A stretch of 50,849 bases of DNA from Pirellulales bacterium (GTDB lineage Bacteria > Planctomycetota > Planctomycetia > Pirellulales > Thermoguttaceae), in the NCBI GenBank assembly GCA_016936015.1, contig JAFGPV010000124.1, positions 1 through 50,849 of the forward strand, in the 5' to 3' direction. The notes beneath the pieces are model-generated. The model saw only the letters and a program-made list of their open reading frames with translations, was not told the DNA's origin and searched no databases. A program made the translations under genes and the position numbers. Shown one piece after another: positions 33,148 to 42,311 of the stretch (position 1 is its first letter; every line of letters begins with the position of its first letter).

Positions 33148-35570
33148 TTTTTCTCCGCCGAGTACTCGAGCGGCGCCTGCCACTGTTCGATGTTTTGGTA
33201 AAGCGAGACGGGGTTTCGGCCGATCCCGTTGAGTCCTTTGCGGTACACGTAAAAATCGTACAGTTGCCATAAGGGGATGACCGCGACTTCCTCGTGGGCC
33301 AGGCGATGGATGCGGTAGAGGCGGCGTTGGGCCTCTTCCCAGTTCGTGGCCTCGTCGAGCTGACGGAGCGCCAGCCGCAGATAGGGGCTGCCGCCGCCCG
33401 TCATGCCGCTCTCGCCGAGGATGGCCCCGGCGTCAGCCGCCGGCTCGCCGACGACCAGCGCGACGTAGAGCAGGTCCGCGTCCTCGGGGACTTTTTCCGG
33501 GACGGGACCGGTAAACGGCCGCAGTTCGATCTTCAATCCAAGCACGGCCAATTGTTTCTTGATCGACGTGCAGGCCACCCGGATGACTTCATCGTCCGGA
33601 TAGGCCAGAGTCAGCGTGGCGATGGTCCGCGGCCCTTTTTCCTTGGGGGCGGCGGGTTTGGCGTTTGCTTTAGGGGGCGGTCCCGCCGTCGTTTGGGATT
33701 TTTCCTTCGCTCCGTCCTCTTTGGCGGCCAGCGCCTCGGACGCCGCCAGGGCCAACGCCAACCGCGGATCGTACGGCCGCGGCGCAATCCGGACGTCGTA
33801 GGCGTAGCTCAGCGGGTCGTCCAGTCCGCTTCCGGCGGGAAACGGCCCGCTCAGGAGGCAGCAGCCCTCGACCGGCTGGGGGCCAACCAGTTGTTTCAGG
33901 ATCGCCTCGCGGTTGATGCCGTAGACCAATGCCCGGCGGAAGGTCCGCTCGGACACCAACGGGCGGCGGAGATTGGGGATCAGGCAATGCACCCGCGGCA
34001 CCGCGTAGCGGCCGACGGCCAATTCCGCCTCCTCCTGAAGGCGCGGCAGCTCCCACAGCGGGACCCGGTCGACGGCCTGCAATTGCCCGTGCTTCAAGTC
34101 GCTGACGGCGTTGGCGCTTAAAGTGTAATATCGCTCGACGATTTGCTGGAGTTGTCCCGGCTGGGCGGCGAAATAGTCGGGATTTACAGTAAACGTAATT
34201 TCCGCACCCGCCTTGCCCGACGGATCTTCAGCCTTCGCCGCCGGGGAGGACGCCGGGAGACGGAACGGCCCGTCGGCCGGCGCCTGGAAAAACACCGGCG
34301 GCCCTTCGTCCTGCGGAACCACCGGCGTCTGCAACAGCGCCTCGGGGCAGACCGAGGAGTGGCGCAGCTCGGCCTCGACGGTGTACACGTCCTTGACCTG
34401 GAGGCTTTGCAGCAACTCCGACCAGGCGGGACTATAATCGGGATCTCCCGGCCGGGTCATTTCCCGAAGCCGGTGCGCCAGATCGTAACCCGTCAGCGCC
34501 GCCCCGCCCCCGGCCGTGCGGATATCCGGTTGCAGCCGCACCAGGAGCTTCCGTCCCAGGTTCTCCCGCCGGATCTCGCCCAGCGGGCAACGATACTGGC
34601 CGCCTTCCGCTCCTGGTCCCAGGTACTCCGTCAGGGTGCGGTAGCAGAGCCGGCTGGTGCGCCGCAGGGCCTCGTCGGCCAAGCGGTTGGACGCCCGAGG
34701 CGACCACGGGGTCATCACGCCGACGGCGACCCGGGGATACTTGCTGTGAATTGTTTCGGCCAGTTTCTTGGCGCCGGGATAATCGGGCCAGATCGTGCCT
34801 AGCAGGAGGCAGTTCCGGTCGGCGGCCGACCAGTCGCCGGATTGCGCCGCCGTTTCGGCGGCCTGGAACGCCTGGGCCGCTTCCGCTTTCAGCCGCTCCG
34901 TCCAGGCCGTCACGGTCGGGTGCTCGGGAAACTCGGAGCGCAACTCGTCCAGAATGATCCGCGCCGCCGCGTAGCGTTTCTGCGCCATGTACCCCGACAC
35001 GAGTTTTTCGGTGGCCATGCCCAGGGCCTTCTCCAGCTCGGGCCGCTTCGGATTGCGGGCGTACACCTCGCGCAGCAAGGCTAAGGCCCCATCGTATTCT
35101 CCCCGGCTGTACGTAACTTTCGCCTCTTCGTAAAGGGCGTCTTCCCAGCCCTTCCCCAGGCCGGGCGTCTTCGGGTATTTTTCCCGGAGGAAGCAGAGGT
35201 AGTTGTAGACATCTTCGAACTTCCCGGCCGCGGCCAGTTCGCCGGCCTGTTTCAGAATCCGCTGCTCGAAAAAATCCACGTCCTTGATGGCGGTCCAATC
35301 GACCTCGAACAGTTTGCCCGGATCGTCGTAGAAACGGAGCCGGATTTTGACGCCGGGCCGGGTTCTTTCGGGGACCTTCCGTTCCGGCAGATCCAACGGC
35401 AGGACCTTGAGGACCTGGTTTTCGCCCGGCTCCTTCAGCGTGACCACGTCGTAAGGATCCTGCTCATAGATCGGCGTCTCCGCCGCGAAAGCCGGACAAT
35501 AAATCATCATCGCTGGCAGGAGGAAAATCCCCCGCCGGAACCAGCCGCCGATGATTTTTGGGAACGTCAT
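33144..35570 (-). CDS. TPR plus family-5 extracellular solute-binding protein
   Basis: The 808-residue protein has a signal peptide (about 1-29) and a TPR-like helical domain (about 95-270, EVYARNPKRPELEKALGMA). A long domain typical of family-5 (peptide/nickel) solute-binding proteins covers about 275-800, seen in LVSERTFRRALVYGINREA and IPLWQLYDFYVYRKGLNGIG. A Pro/Lys-rich insertion interrupts it at about 640-680. No ABC permease or ATPase is adjacent, so transport by the usual route is unlikely to be encoded here. Its neighbours are the propeller protein and ExbBD genes. The stop overlaps the next start (ATGA). Confidence 0.85.
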
Positions 35571-35642
35571 AAAAGGCCAACTGAAACCGTTAAGTCCACT
35601 AGCAGGCGACTAGTAGTCCGATCGCTTTTGAACTGTGGAGTT

Positions 35643-35708
<66 letters not shown>

Positions 35709-35754
35709 GACATTTAATTGCGTCCTAGGTAACATTCTCAATCTCAGGATCTCT

Positions 35755-35782
35755 CCCCCCGCGACCGCCGTCGCGGGGCGTT
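35755..35782. repeat. Single palindrome, family C
   Basis: CCCCCGCGACCGCCGTCGCG followed by GGGCGTT, almost identical to 9983-10009. Together with 35643-35708 it fills the 251-nt gap between the propeller and binding-protein genes; I saw nothing else there. Confidence 0.75.
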
Positions 35783-35821
35783 AATCGAATCCCTGACCTC
35801 TAACCTCTTTATCCCGGACCT

Positions 35822-38800
35822 CTACTTTTTCTCGACCGCGTAGACGCATCCGTCGGCGCCGCCGACGAGCCATTGGGAACCCGACGCCACGGGACCGGTC
35901 GCAAGCGGACGGCCGAGATCGACGCAGGACGTCTCCTTGCCGGAGCCGGCATCCAATGCGGCCAGCGCGCCGTTTTTCGCGGCCAGGATCACCCGTCCGC
36001 CGTCGGCCAGGGGCGTTCCTACCGGCGGACCGTGTTCAAACTTCACCTGCCAGAGGGACTTGGCCGTAGCGTCCCAGCAGGCCAACCGGCCGTCTTCCGT
36101 GGCCAGCAGGATGCGGTCGCCCAGCGCGTAAGGTCCCCACACGCAGGACGCCGTTAGTTTCCGTTGATGTTCGTCCCCTTGCACGGGGCTGAGTTCCGGC
36201 AAAGTGAAGGCCTCGAGCGTTTGACGGGCACACGCGACGAACACGGTTTTCTCGACGACGACGGGGGCCGCGGCGGCCGGATTGGACAAACCGACCTGAC
36301 GCAACAAGGTCAAATGCGGCGCCGGCTGGCCGCTGACTCCCACGAGATAGAGGTGGCTTTGGTCGTCGGCGATCACGAACTGCTTCGGGCCGCACGCGAC
36401 GCCTTGCCGCCAACGGACGGCGCTGCTTCCGGAAAGCGCCGGTTGGAACGGTTCCAGTTTCGGCTCGCCGGAAAGGGGATCGAGCAGCACGACCTGGCCG
36501 GAGGCCAGCGGCGCCAGAACGCCCTCGGAAAAGGCGCTCGGTGGGCCGCTGAGCGGGGCCGGCAGGGGATGCCGGTAAATCCGGGCGGGGGTTTCGCGGG
36601 CGTCGAAGATCACAAGTTGTTTCTCGTCGGGGCCGAAACGGAGGGCCAGCCGGTCGCCGTCCAGCGGCGCGACCCGCGCGACCGAGCCCGGCAGTTGGGC
36701 CAGGGCGATTTGCACGAGCGGTTCCGCCAGCGCCGTTTCGCCGCGGAGCGCGTCCGAATCGAGCCGATACAATCCACCGGTTGCCGTCACGGCCAGGAAC
36801 TTGCCGCCGGATCCATCGACGAGCAGTTCGACCAGCGAGGCGGCCAACTGCGTCTGCCAATACGGATTGGGTTCTTCCTTGCCCGCGGCGGTGGCATACA
36901 CTCCCGGCAACTGCTGCAAGCGCCGCACCGCGATCAGCGCCGGGCCGACGATCTTCGGCGGTTGGAGAAAGGCCGAGCCGCTTTCGGTGATCCACTTGGG
37001 GACCAGTTGTCCTTTGGTTCCCAAAACGTCGTACCGGGCCAACTGCCGGCCGGCGATCCAGAACTGCCCGTTTTGCAGCAGGGGAAAGCGCATCAGGCTT
37101 TCGCCGTCGGGCAGCGGCGTATCGGCCACTTCGCGCAGTTGCGTGGTCTTTTGGGTCCGGGCCAATTCGAAGACCTTGATCAGACCGAGGTCGGTGACCG
37201 TCAGCAGCCGGTTATCGTCGGCCGCCGGCGGCGTATCGAGCCGCCCTTTCAAGTGGAGTTGTTGCAGCGTTTTGACGGCCGTTTTCTTCCCTTTCTCCTC
37301 GACGACCGTCATCAGCCGCAACGTCGAGTCCCGCGCGCCTTCGTTGAATCCCACCACCACGAATCCGCCGATCACGACCGGCGGAACGCGGCAGGAACCT
37401 TCCTCGTGAGCCAGCAGATACACCGCGAGGCACGACCGGTCCTCGAGGCGGAGGACGTAGAGATTGGCGGAATCGGCCGGCTGGAAGACCAGCCCGCGGA
37501 CGGCATCCACGGCTGGCGCCACGCGGAGGGGCTGTGGCAGTTGGAAATAACCCGGTGAATCGCCGCGGGCGGGATCGATGATCCATAGCTTTCCGCTCTC
37601 GGTGGCCTGCAGGATCCTTCCCGCGGCCAGGACCGGTGTAGCCGTAAACGCCTCGCCAACGGGGAACCGCCACTGGACCGCGCCCGTGGCGGAAGCGATC
37701 CGCAGCAGGGCCTGATGCGCCTGATCGACCAGCACCACGTCCTTGCCGGCCGAGTCGAGCGCCAACGGCGGAGCGATCCCGGCCCGGACGCCGTCGCCCG
37801 CGCCGAGGGCCAGCCGCCACCGCACCTTGCCCGTGGCGGCGTCCAGTCCGAAGGCGGCGTGCTCGACCGCCACGGTCCACACCACGTCTTCCGCACCCGG
37901 CACCGGAGCGGTCGTCTGGCGGCTCAACAGGACGGCCGCCTCGCGGAAGGACGCGGCGGGGGCCTGGGTTTCCGCCGACCGCGGCTCCTCAACAAACCGG
38001 ACCTCGCCCTGCTGGGCCGCGGTGATCATGGCCGCCGCCTTAGTCAGTTCCGGATCGTCGATCAGATCGGGGTATTGCTTGAGGAGTTTTTTCCGCTGGG
38101 CGTAGGCCTCGGCCGGTTTATTGTCGGCTACGGCCTTCTGGATCGCCGCCACGACCTCCTTGTGATCCTTGTTCTTCTGAATCTGCCGCACGGTTAGCGC
38201 CAGCGAGGCTTCGATGTCCTGGATTTTTCCCGTCGGCGTCATGTTCTTGGGCACGTACTTGGTATTGGTCAAATAACTCAGGGCCTTCCGGGTCTGTTCG
38301 ACCAGGCCGGGATCGGCGGCCTCCCGGGCCTTAGCGGCCAATCCCTTGGCAACCTCCGGCAACATGCCGGCCAATTCGCCGTAGGCCTCCTTGAAATCAT
38401 CCTCCTTGCGGATCTCTGGGAGGACCCGATTGACGGTCTTGAGGGCCTCGGACCAATCGCTGCCGGACTGCGTCGCCTGGCGCATTTGGGCCAGGCCCCG
38501 GCGGACCCGGGCCAGGCTCGCCCCGTTATGATTGGGATACTCCTTGAGGTATTGGTCGTACTTATTAATCGCCTGCCGATAGGAGCCGGCCCGGTAGTCA
38601 TCGGTGGCCTGCTCGAGCATTTCCTCGCCTCTACCCCGGTTGAGCCACCAAATCAGGACCACGATCATCAAGACTAAAACCATCAAGGCGCCGCCGCCGA
38701 CGAGCATCAGCGACGATCCCCAATCGTCTTTTTTCTTGATGTTCCTCTTCCGGCGGAAAAAGCTCAGCAGGCCTCGCGGGGCTTGGGGGGCGTCCAGGGG

Positions 38801-39331
38801 GCTTCCGGCGGCCGCGTCCCCGGCGCCGGCCATCGCTTGATCCCAAGATTCTTTCACCCCCGGGGCCGGCGCTTGCTCCGGAACGGCCTTCAGTTCCAGG
38901 AGCGATTCCTCCTCACGGGGCGGCAGGGGGGCCGGTGCGATGGGCGGTGGATCCTGGGGAACGGGCGGCGGACTGGGGGTCGCCGGCGTGGGGCGGGAGG
39001 ACTTCTTCCGTCTGCCCGGCCCCCATTCCGTCTCCTCATCGATCGGCGCCAATCCCAAATCGTCCTCCGCGGCCCGTTTCGGAGCCGCCGGCGGTTTCGC
39101 CGCGGGGGGGGCCGCCGGGGTCGGTTTTTCCGCCGGCGGCTTCCCGGCGTCGAGCAACCGTTTGGCTTGCGCCGGGGTGAGATGGCCTTTCTCGACCAGC
39201 AGCTTGGCCACCTTGGCGGCCGGAATCCGTTTTCCCGACTGGGCGATTTGCCGCCGCAGCTTGGCCAGCGTCTCCGGCGAGAGCAGGTCTTTTTCTTCGA
39301 GAAGCGTTAAAAAATCTTCAGCGGAAAACAT
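35822..39331 (-). CDS. Membrane-anchored PQQ-like propeller protein with kinase-type N-terminal module
   Basis: The 1169-residue protein starts with a helical module (about 1-65; KVAKLLVEKGHLTPAQAKRL) like the N-terminus of the Ser/Thr kinase at 27905-29353. A Pro/Ala-rich linker of about 140 residues leads to one membrane helix (about 215-237, LMVLVLMIVVLIWWL). A TPR-like segment (about 245-460) and PQQ-type propeller blades (about 500-1169) should lie outside the cytoplasm. I chose the ATG at 39331: AAGAGAG lies just upstream, the previous stop is 14 nt away, and the frame further upstream is a shadow of the ExbD gene. It probably couples cytoplasmic or membrane events to an envelope propeller. 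Confidence 0.85.
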   Translation of the reverse strand: MFSAEDFLTLLEEKDLLSPETLAKLRRQIAQSGKRIPAAKVAKLLVEKGHLTPAQAKRLLDAGKPPAEKPTPAAPPAAKPPAAPKRAAEDDLGLAPIDEETEWGPGRRKKSSRPTPATPSPPPVPQDPPPIAPAPLPPREEESLLELKAVPEQAPAPGVKESWDQAMAGAGDAAAGSPLDAPQAPRGLLSFFRRKRNIKKKDDWGSSLMLVGGGALMVLVLMIVVLIWWLNRGRGEEMLEQATDDYRAGSYRQAINKYDQYLKEYPNHNGASLARVRRGLAQMRQATQSGSDWSEALKTVNRVLPEIRKEDDFKEAYGELAGMLPEVAKGLAAKAREAADPGLVEQTRKALSYLTNTKYVPKNMTPTGKIQDIEASLALTVRQIQKNKDHKEVVAAIQKAVADNKPAEAYAQRKKLLKQYPDLIDDPELTKAAAMITAAQQGEVRFVEEPRSAETQAPAASFREAAVLLSRQTTAPVPGAEDVVWTVAVEHAAFGLDAATGKVRWRLALGAGDGVRAGIAPPLALDSAGKDVVLVDQAHQALLRIASATGAVQWRFPVGEAFTATPVLAAGRILQATESGKLWIIDPARGDSPGYFQLPQPLRVAPAVDAVRGLVFQPADSANLYVLRLEDRSCLAVYLLAHEEGSCRVPPVVIGGFVVVGFNEGARDSTLRLMTVVEEKGKKTAVKTLQQLHLKGRLDTPPAADDNRLLTVTDLGLIKVFELARTQKTTQLREVADTPLPDGESLMRFPLLQNGQFWIAGRQLARYDVLGTKGQLVPKWITESGSAFLQPPKIVGPALIAVRRLQQLPGVYATAAGKEEPNPYWQTQLAASLVELLVDGSGGKFLAVTATGGLYRLDSDALRGETALAEPLVQIALAQLPGSVARVAPLDGDRLALRFGPDEKQLVIFDARETPARIYRHPLPAPLSGPPSAFSEGVLAPLASGQVVLLDPLSGEPKLEPFQPALSGSSAVRWRQGVACGPKQFVIADDQSHLYLVGVSGQPAPHLTLLRQVGLSNPAAAAPVVVEKTVFVACARQTLEAFTLPELSPVQGDEHQRKLTASCVWGPYALGDRILLATEDGRLACWDATAKSLWQVKFEHGPPVGTPLADGGRVILAAKNGALAALDAGSGKETSCVDLGRPLATGPVASGSQWLVGGADGCVYAVEKK

Positions 39332-39345
39332 GATACTCTCTTGAA

Positions 39346-39942
39346 TTAAAACGTCCCTTCGTTGGACTCGGCCAGACGGACGTGCTCCATGCCTACGGCG
39401 GTGCCGGCGTCCAGCACGCGGACGACGATCTCCAACACCGCCTCGCCGTCGGCCAACACGATCAGGGTGTCCGGACAACGTTTTCCTTGGGAGAGCGGGG
39501 TCTCTCGGGCCTCGCGGAGCTTGACCAGCAGGTCCTGCTCGCTGGGGGCCTCGACGTCGCCGACCCAGACCGTGTTGTCCTTGTCGATGCGGACGACGAC
39601 GTTGTTGGGATCGTCCTCAATCTCCTCGACGGTCCGGGCCTGCGTCGATTCCTTCTGCTCCGGCGGAGGGATCTCCTTCGACTTTTGCAGGGCCAGCGAC
39701 GCCGTGACCAGGAAGAAGATCAGCAGCAAAAACACGCAGTCGATCATCGGCGTCATGTCGACGTCGTCGTTCTCCTCGCGTTTGACCTTCAATTTGACGG
39801 TTTCCGGCTCCTCGTCCACGGCGGGCGGCCGGGGAATCTCGACCATCCGGCCGCAGCCGGCGCACTTGATCGTCGCGCCGGCGTGTTCGGCGGCGGCCGT
39901 CAACGGCTTGCGGCAGTGCGGGCAAGAAAAATCAAGGGCCAC
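39346..39942 (-). CDS. ExbD/TolR-family protein with N-terminal zinc ribbon
   Basis: The 198-residue protein has an N-terminal zinc-ribbon-like knuckle pair (CPHCRKPL at about 7-14, CAGC at about 27-30) and then the ExbD/TolR signature VDMTPMIDCVFLLLIFFLV in a single membrane helix (about 60-80). The conserved Asp in this helix is the proton-pathway residue in the family. A periplasmic domain follows. It should work with TolQ/ExbB at 40596-41267. A second ExbD at 40091-40582 lacks the zinc ribbon, so the operon encodes two non-identical partners. The ribbon would be cytoplasmic. Confidence 0.9.
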   Translation of the reverse strand: MALDFSCPHCRKPLTAAAEHAGATIKCAGCGRMVEIPRPPAVDEEPETVKLKVKREENDDVDMTPMIDCVFLLLIFFLVTASLALQKSKEIPPPEQKESTQARTVEEIEDDPNNVVVRIDKDNTVWVGDVEAPSEQDLLVKLREARETPLSQGKRCPDTLIVLADGEAVLEIVVRVLDAGTAVGMEHVRLAESNEGTF

Positions 39943-39986
39943 GGTGGGGATCCTGCGAATGGGAATTTATGGTAAAAATCTTTGCC

Positions 39987-40079
39987 TCAGGAGGACGAAC
40001 ATTCTTGTCTGTCAGGAATAAATACAGGTAAATAACTCCGCTCCTTCAATGAGACAGGCAGGAATGCCTGTCCTCCTGG
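39987..40079. repeat. Paired inverted repeat, family G (CAGGAGGAC...GTCCTCCTGG)
   Basis: Outer CAGGAGGAC and TCCTCCTGG arms, with inner TTGTCTGTC and GAGACAGGCAGGAATGCCTG arms. It lies in the 148-nt gap between the two ExbD genes and is seen once in this window. Confidence 0.7.
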
Positions 40080-40090
40080 TCAATCCGGGG

Positions 40091-40582
40091 TTACTCGACT
40101 TCGAAAATCGCCAGAAACAATCTCATGCCTTCCACCTGGCCGGCGGCGGCGACGACCCGGGCGGCGTCGCGGTACTTCACCGTTTTCTCCCCTTTGATGA
40201 TCACGCAGTTCTTTCCGCCGCGGCGCCCCTCGTCGACGGCGCTGGTGATCGCCGCCTGCTGGGCGTGGGGTTCGCGGGGCAGCGGCTCGCCGATCTTTCC
40301 GTCGGCCAGGTACACCAGGGCCGGATTGTTGCCGCTGTCCTTGGCCAGCGTGATCATCACGGCCTTTTGCGGATCGGCGCCCACGCCGTACCGCGCCGGC
40401 GGCAGCTCCACGGCGTTGGCTGCATCGGTCTGCGAGGCGACGAGGAAAAAGATCAGGAGTAAAAACACGCAGTCGATCATCGGCGTCATGTCCAGTTCGG
40501 CGGAATCGCGCCGGGGGCGGCGCAGGTGCAGCGACTCCTCGTCGTCCGCAAACGATTCCATCCATTGTTCGGTGTCGGCCAT
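40091..40582 (-). CDS. ExbD/TolR-family protein
   Basis: The 163-residue protein has a short charged cytoplasmic N-terminus, the ExbD/TolR signature LDMTPMIDCVFLLLIFFLVA in one membrane helix (about 30-49) and a periplasmic domain of about 110 residues. It should pair with TolQ/ExbB to form a proton-driven motor. The gene begins 14 nt after the TolQ/ExbB stop, so the two are cotranscribed. Confidence 0.92.
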   Translation of the reverse strand: MADTEQWMESFADDEESLHLRRPRRDSAELDMTPMIDCVFLLLIFFLVASQTDAANAVELPPARYGVGADPQKAVMITLAKDSGNNPALVYLADGKIGEPLPREPHAQQAAITSAVDEGRRGGKNCVIIKGEKTVKYRDAARVVAAAGQVEGMRLFLAIFEVE

Positions 40583-40595
40583 GGCGGATGGGTTC

Positions 40596-41267
40596 CTATC
40601 GCGTGGATTCCTTTTTCGCGCCGCTTCCCGGCGGCGACGGGGGGGCGTTCTTCAACGATTCCAGGATCCGCGACATTCCGTAGCCCACAAGGTCCTCCAT
40701 CTTGCGGATCTGCACGTTGATGCTGTTCATCCCGATGATCAACGGTATGGCGATCGTCAGGCCGAGCGCCGTGGTGATCAGGGCGATGTAGATGTTGCCG
40801 GCCAGCGACTTGGCCTCGACGGTTTCGCTGGCGTAAAGCTGCTGGAAGGCGCCAATCATCCCCAGCACCGTGCCGTACAGCCCGAGCATCGGCGCGCTTT
40901 TGATCATCGTATTCACCCAACTGAGGCGGTATTCCAGGTCGGCCAGCACGTCGCGTTGGAAACGGTCGATGATCAAGGAGCGGACCTTGGTGAATCCGAT
41001 GTCGCGGTTGGCCAGCGCCAGGGCGGCCAATTGCGGCACGGCCCGGGGATCCTCGTGGCAGAGTTTTTCCGCGGCGGGATAATCGCCGGCCTGGATGTTC
41101 TCTTCCACCTGCGTTAAAAACGTGGTCTGCTCCTCCTCGTTGCGGAAGCGGATCTGCCGCACGCGCCGCCAGACGACGATGCTGCAAAACGCTCCCCAGA
41201 GCGCCGCCAGCGCCAAGGCCCCGTAACAGGCGTTGGCCGTTAATTCGATGATTTTACTGACATCCAT
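40596..41267 (-). CDS. TolQ/ExbB/MotA-family proton-channel protein
   Basis: The 223-residue inner-membrane protein has three helices: about 13-34, about 122-145 (MLGLYGTVLGMIGAFQQLY) and about 153-180 (ALITTALGLTIAIPLIIGMN). The last two carry the family's Gly/Thr-rich channel sequence. With ExbD it converts proton flow into force on a trans-envelope partner. The candidate TonB-like partner is encoded directly upstream at 41322-42242. Confidence 0.93.
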   Translation of the reverse strand: MDVSKIIELTANACYGALALAALWGAFCSIVVWRRVRQIRFRNEEEQTTFLTQVEENIQAGDYPAAEKLCHEDPRAVPQLAALALANRDIGFTKVRSLIIDRFQRDVLADLEYRLSWVNTMIKSAPMLGLYGTVLGMIGAFQQLYASETVEAKSLAGNIYIALITTALGLTIAIPLIIGMNSINVQIRKMEDLVGYGMSRILESLKNAPPSPPGSGAKKESTR

Positions 41268-41321
41268 AGGTATCCTCTGCTCGGTAAAAAATTCAATCCG
41301 GTCATTCCAAGGGCCTCGCGT

Positions 41322-42242
41322 TCATCGCCGGAGGACCTGCTCGACAATATAAAACTCAAATCCGGCGCCGACGGATTTCACGCCGAAGACGGTTTTCAGG
41401 ACTTTTTTCCGGTTTCCGCCGGCCCGCGTTTTTTCCTTGGCGACCAGATCCGCTTCGACCTCGGGACGGAGAAATTTCAGGATGATCTTTCCCTGGGAGT
41501 CCACGCCCGCCTTGGCCAGCAAGGCCCGATCGGCCTTCTGCAACTCGCCGCTCCGCCAGGTGAGATAGTACCGTTTTTCCTGATCGGCCGGGCCGTACCG
41601 CACCTCGGGCCTGGCCTGCGAGAGCTTCGAGACGTACGCCACGCGGTTGTTCGGCAGGAGCACGCCCAATTCGATGCGGAAATGATCGAGTTGCCGGGCG
41701 TAGGTCTTCAAGGAACTCCCTTTGGCAAAAAGGACTTCCCAATGTCGGGGCACGCCGCCGCCGGTGCCGGGACCGAATCCCCGGCCGCTGCCGCCGCCGC
41801 CCCGGCGGACCGCATCCCGGTTGGGATCGTCGATTTGATCGACCTGCTCCACGACGACCTCCGCCACCGCGGAAATGGTCTCCTCAATCACGTCCTGGGG
41901 CAACTCCTCGACCTCTTCCGGGGCGTCCAGTTCCGGGCCGCCGCCCATCGGGCCTTCGCCTTCGCCGATGTCCTCGATCTCGATGGGCTGCGGCGCCTGG
42001 GTGACGAAAATCTTATTCGTCAGCCAGGTAATAAACAGAAAAAACGCCACCACGCCGAGGATCACCAACAGCGAAATCAACCAGCCCGCCGCGCGGTCGT
42101 AGCGCGAGACTTGCAAGGAATTGCTGTCTTTCGGAGAGGAAGGAACGGCGGAGGCCACAGGAGGGGGGGGTAACGGCGGGGAAGGCGGGCAGGGAACTAA
42201 AGCAGGGGGGTGAGAGGGCCTTGCCCCCTCACCCATTCGCAT
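41322..42242 (-). CDS. Single-span Pro-rich envelope protein, possible TonB-like partner
   Basis: The 306-residue protein has a Pro-rich cytoplasmic N-terminus, one membrane helix (about 53-75, LISLLVILGVVAFFLFITWL), an acidic Glu/Pro-rich stretch (about 85-125), a Gly-rich linker and a C-terminal domain of about 150 residues that I do not recognise. The layout and position beside ExbB/ExbD fit a TonB- or TolA-like force-transmitting partner; there is no TonB C-terminal motif, so this is inference. The ATG at 42242 or 42236 may be the start. The first codons overlap a family A-like palindrome (42208-42234), so a later start is possible. Confidence 0.7.
   Translation of the reverse strand: MRMGEGARPSHPPALVPCPPSPPLPPPPVASAVPSSPKDSNSLQVSRYDRAAGWLISLLVILGVVAFFLFITWLTNKIFVTQAPQPIEIEDIGEGEGPMGGGPELDAPEEVEELPQDVIEETISAVAEVVVEQVDQIDDPNRDAVRRGGGGSGRGFGPGTGGGVPRHWEVLFAKGSSLKTYARQLDHFRIELGVLLPNNRVAYVSKLSQARPEVRYGPADQEKRYYLTWRSGELQKADRALLAKAGVDSQGKIILKFLRPEVEADLVAKEKTRAGGNRKKVLKTVFGVKSVGAGFEFYIVEQVLRR
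42208..42234. repeat. Palindrome GGGTGAGAGGGCC...CCCTCACCC in the 5' end of a gene
   Basis: GGGTGAGAGGGCC and GGGGCAAGGCCCTCTCACCC-type arms pair around a short loop. The sequence resembles a single family A unit and is translated near the start of the 41322-42242 protein. Confidence 0.55.
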
Positions 42243-42311
42243 TATTATAAACGATTCTCCCGTCGAATACCATCATCGGTTCAGGAGAATTTGCTCGTTT
42301 CTTTGTTCTGC

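Noticed and set aside
41268-41324. Possible second UGA read-through at the end of the TonB-like gene
   Set aside because: The frame after the TGA at 41322 happens to run into the TolQ/ExbB start, but the 18 intervening codons look like leader sequence and the next gene is complete on its own.
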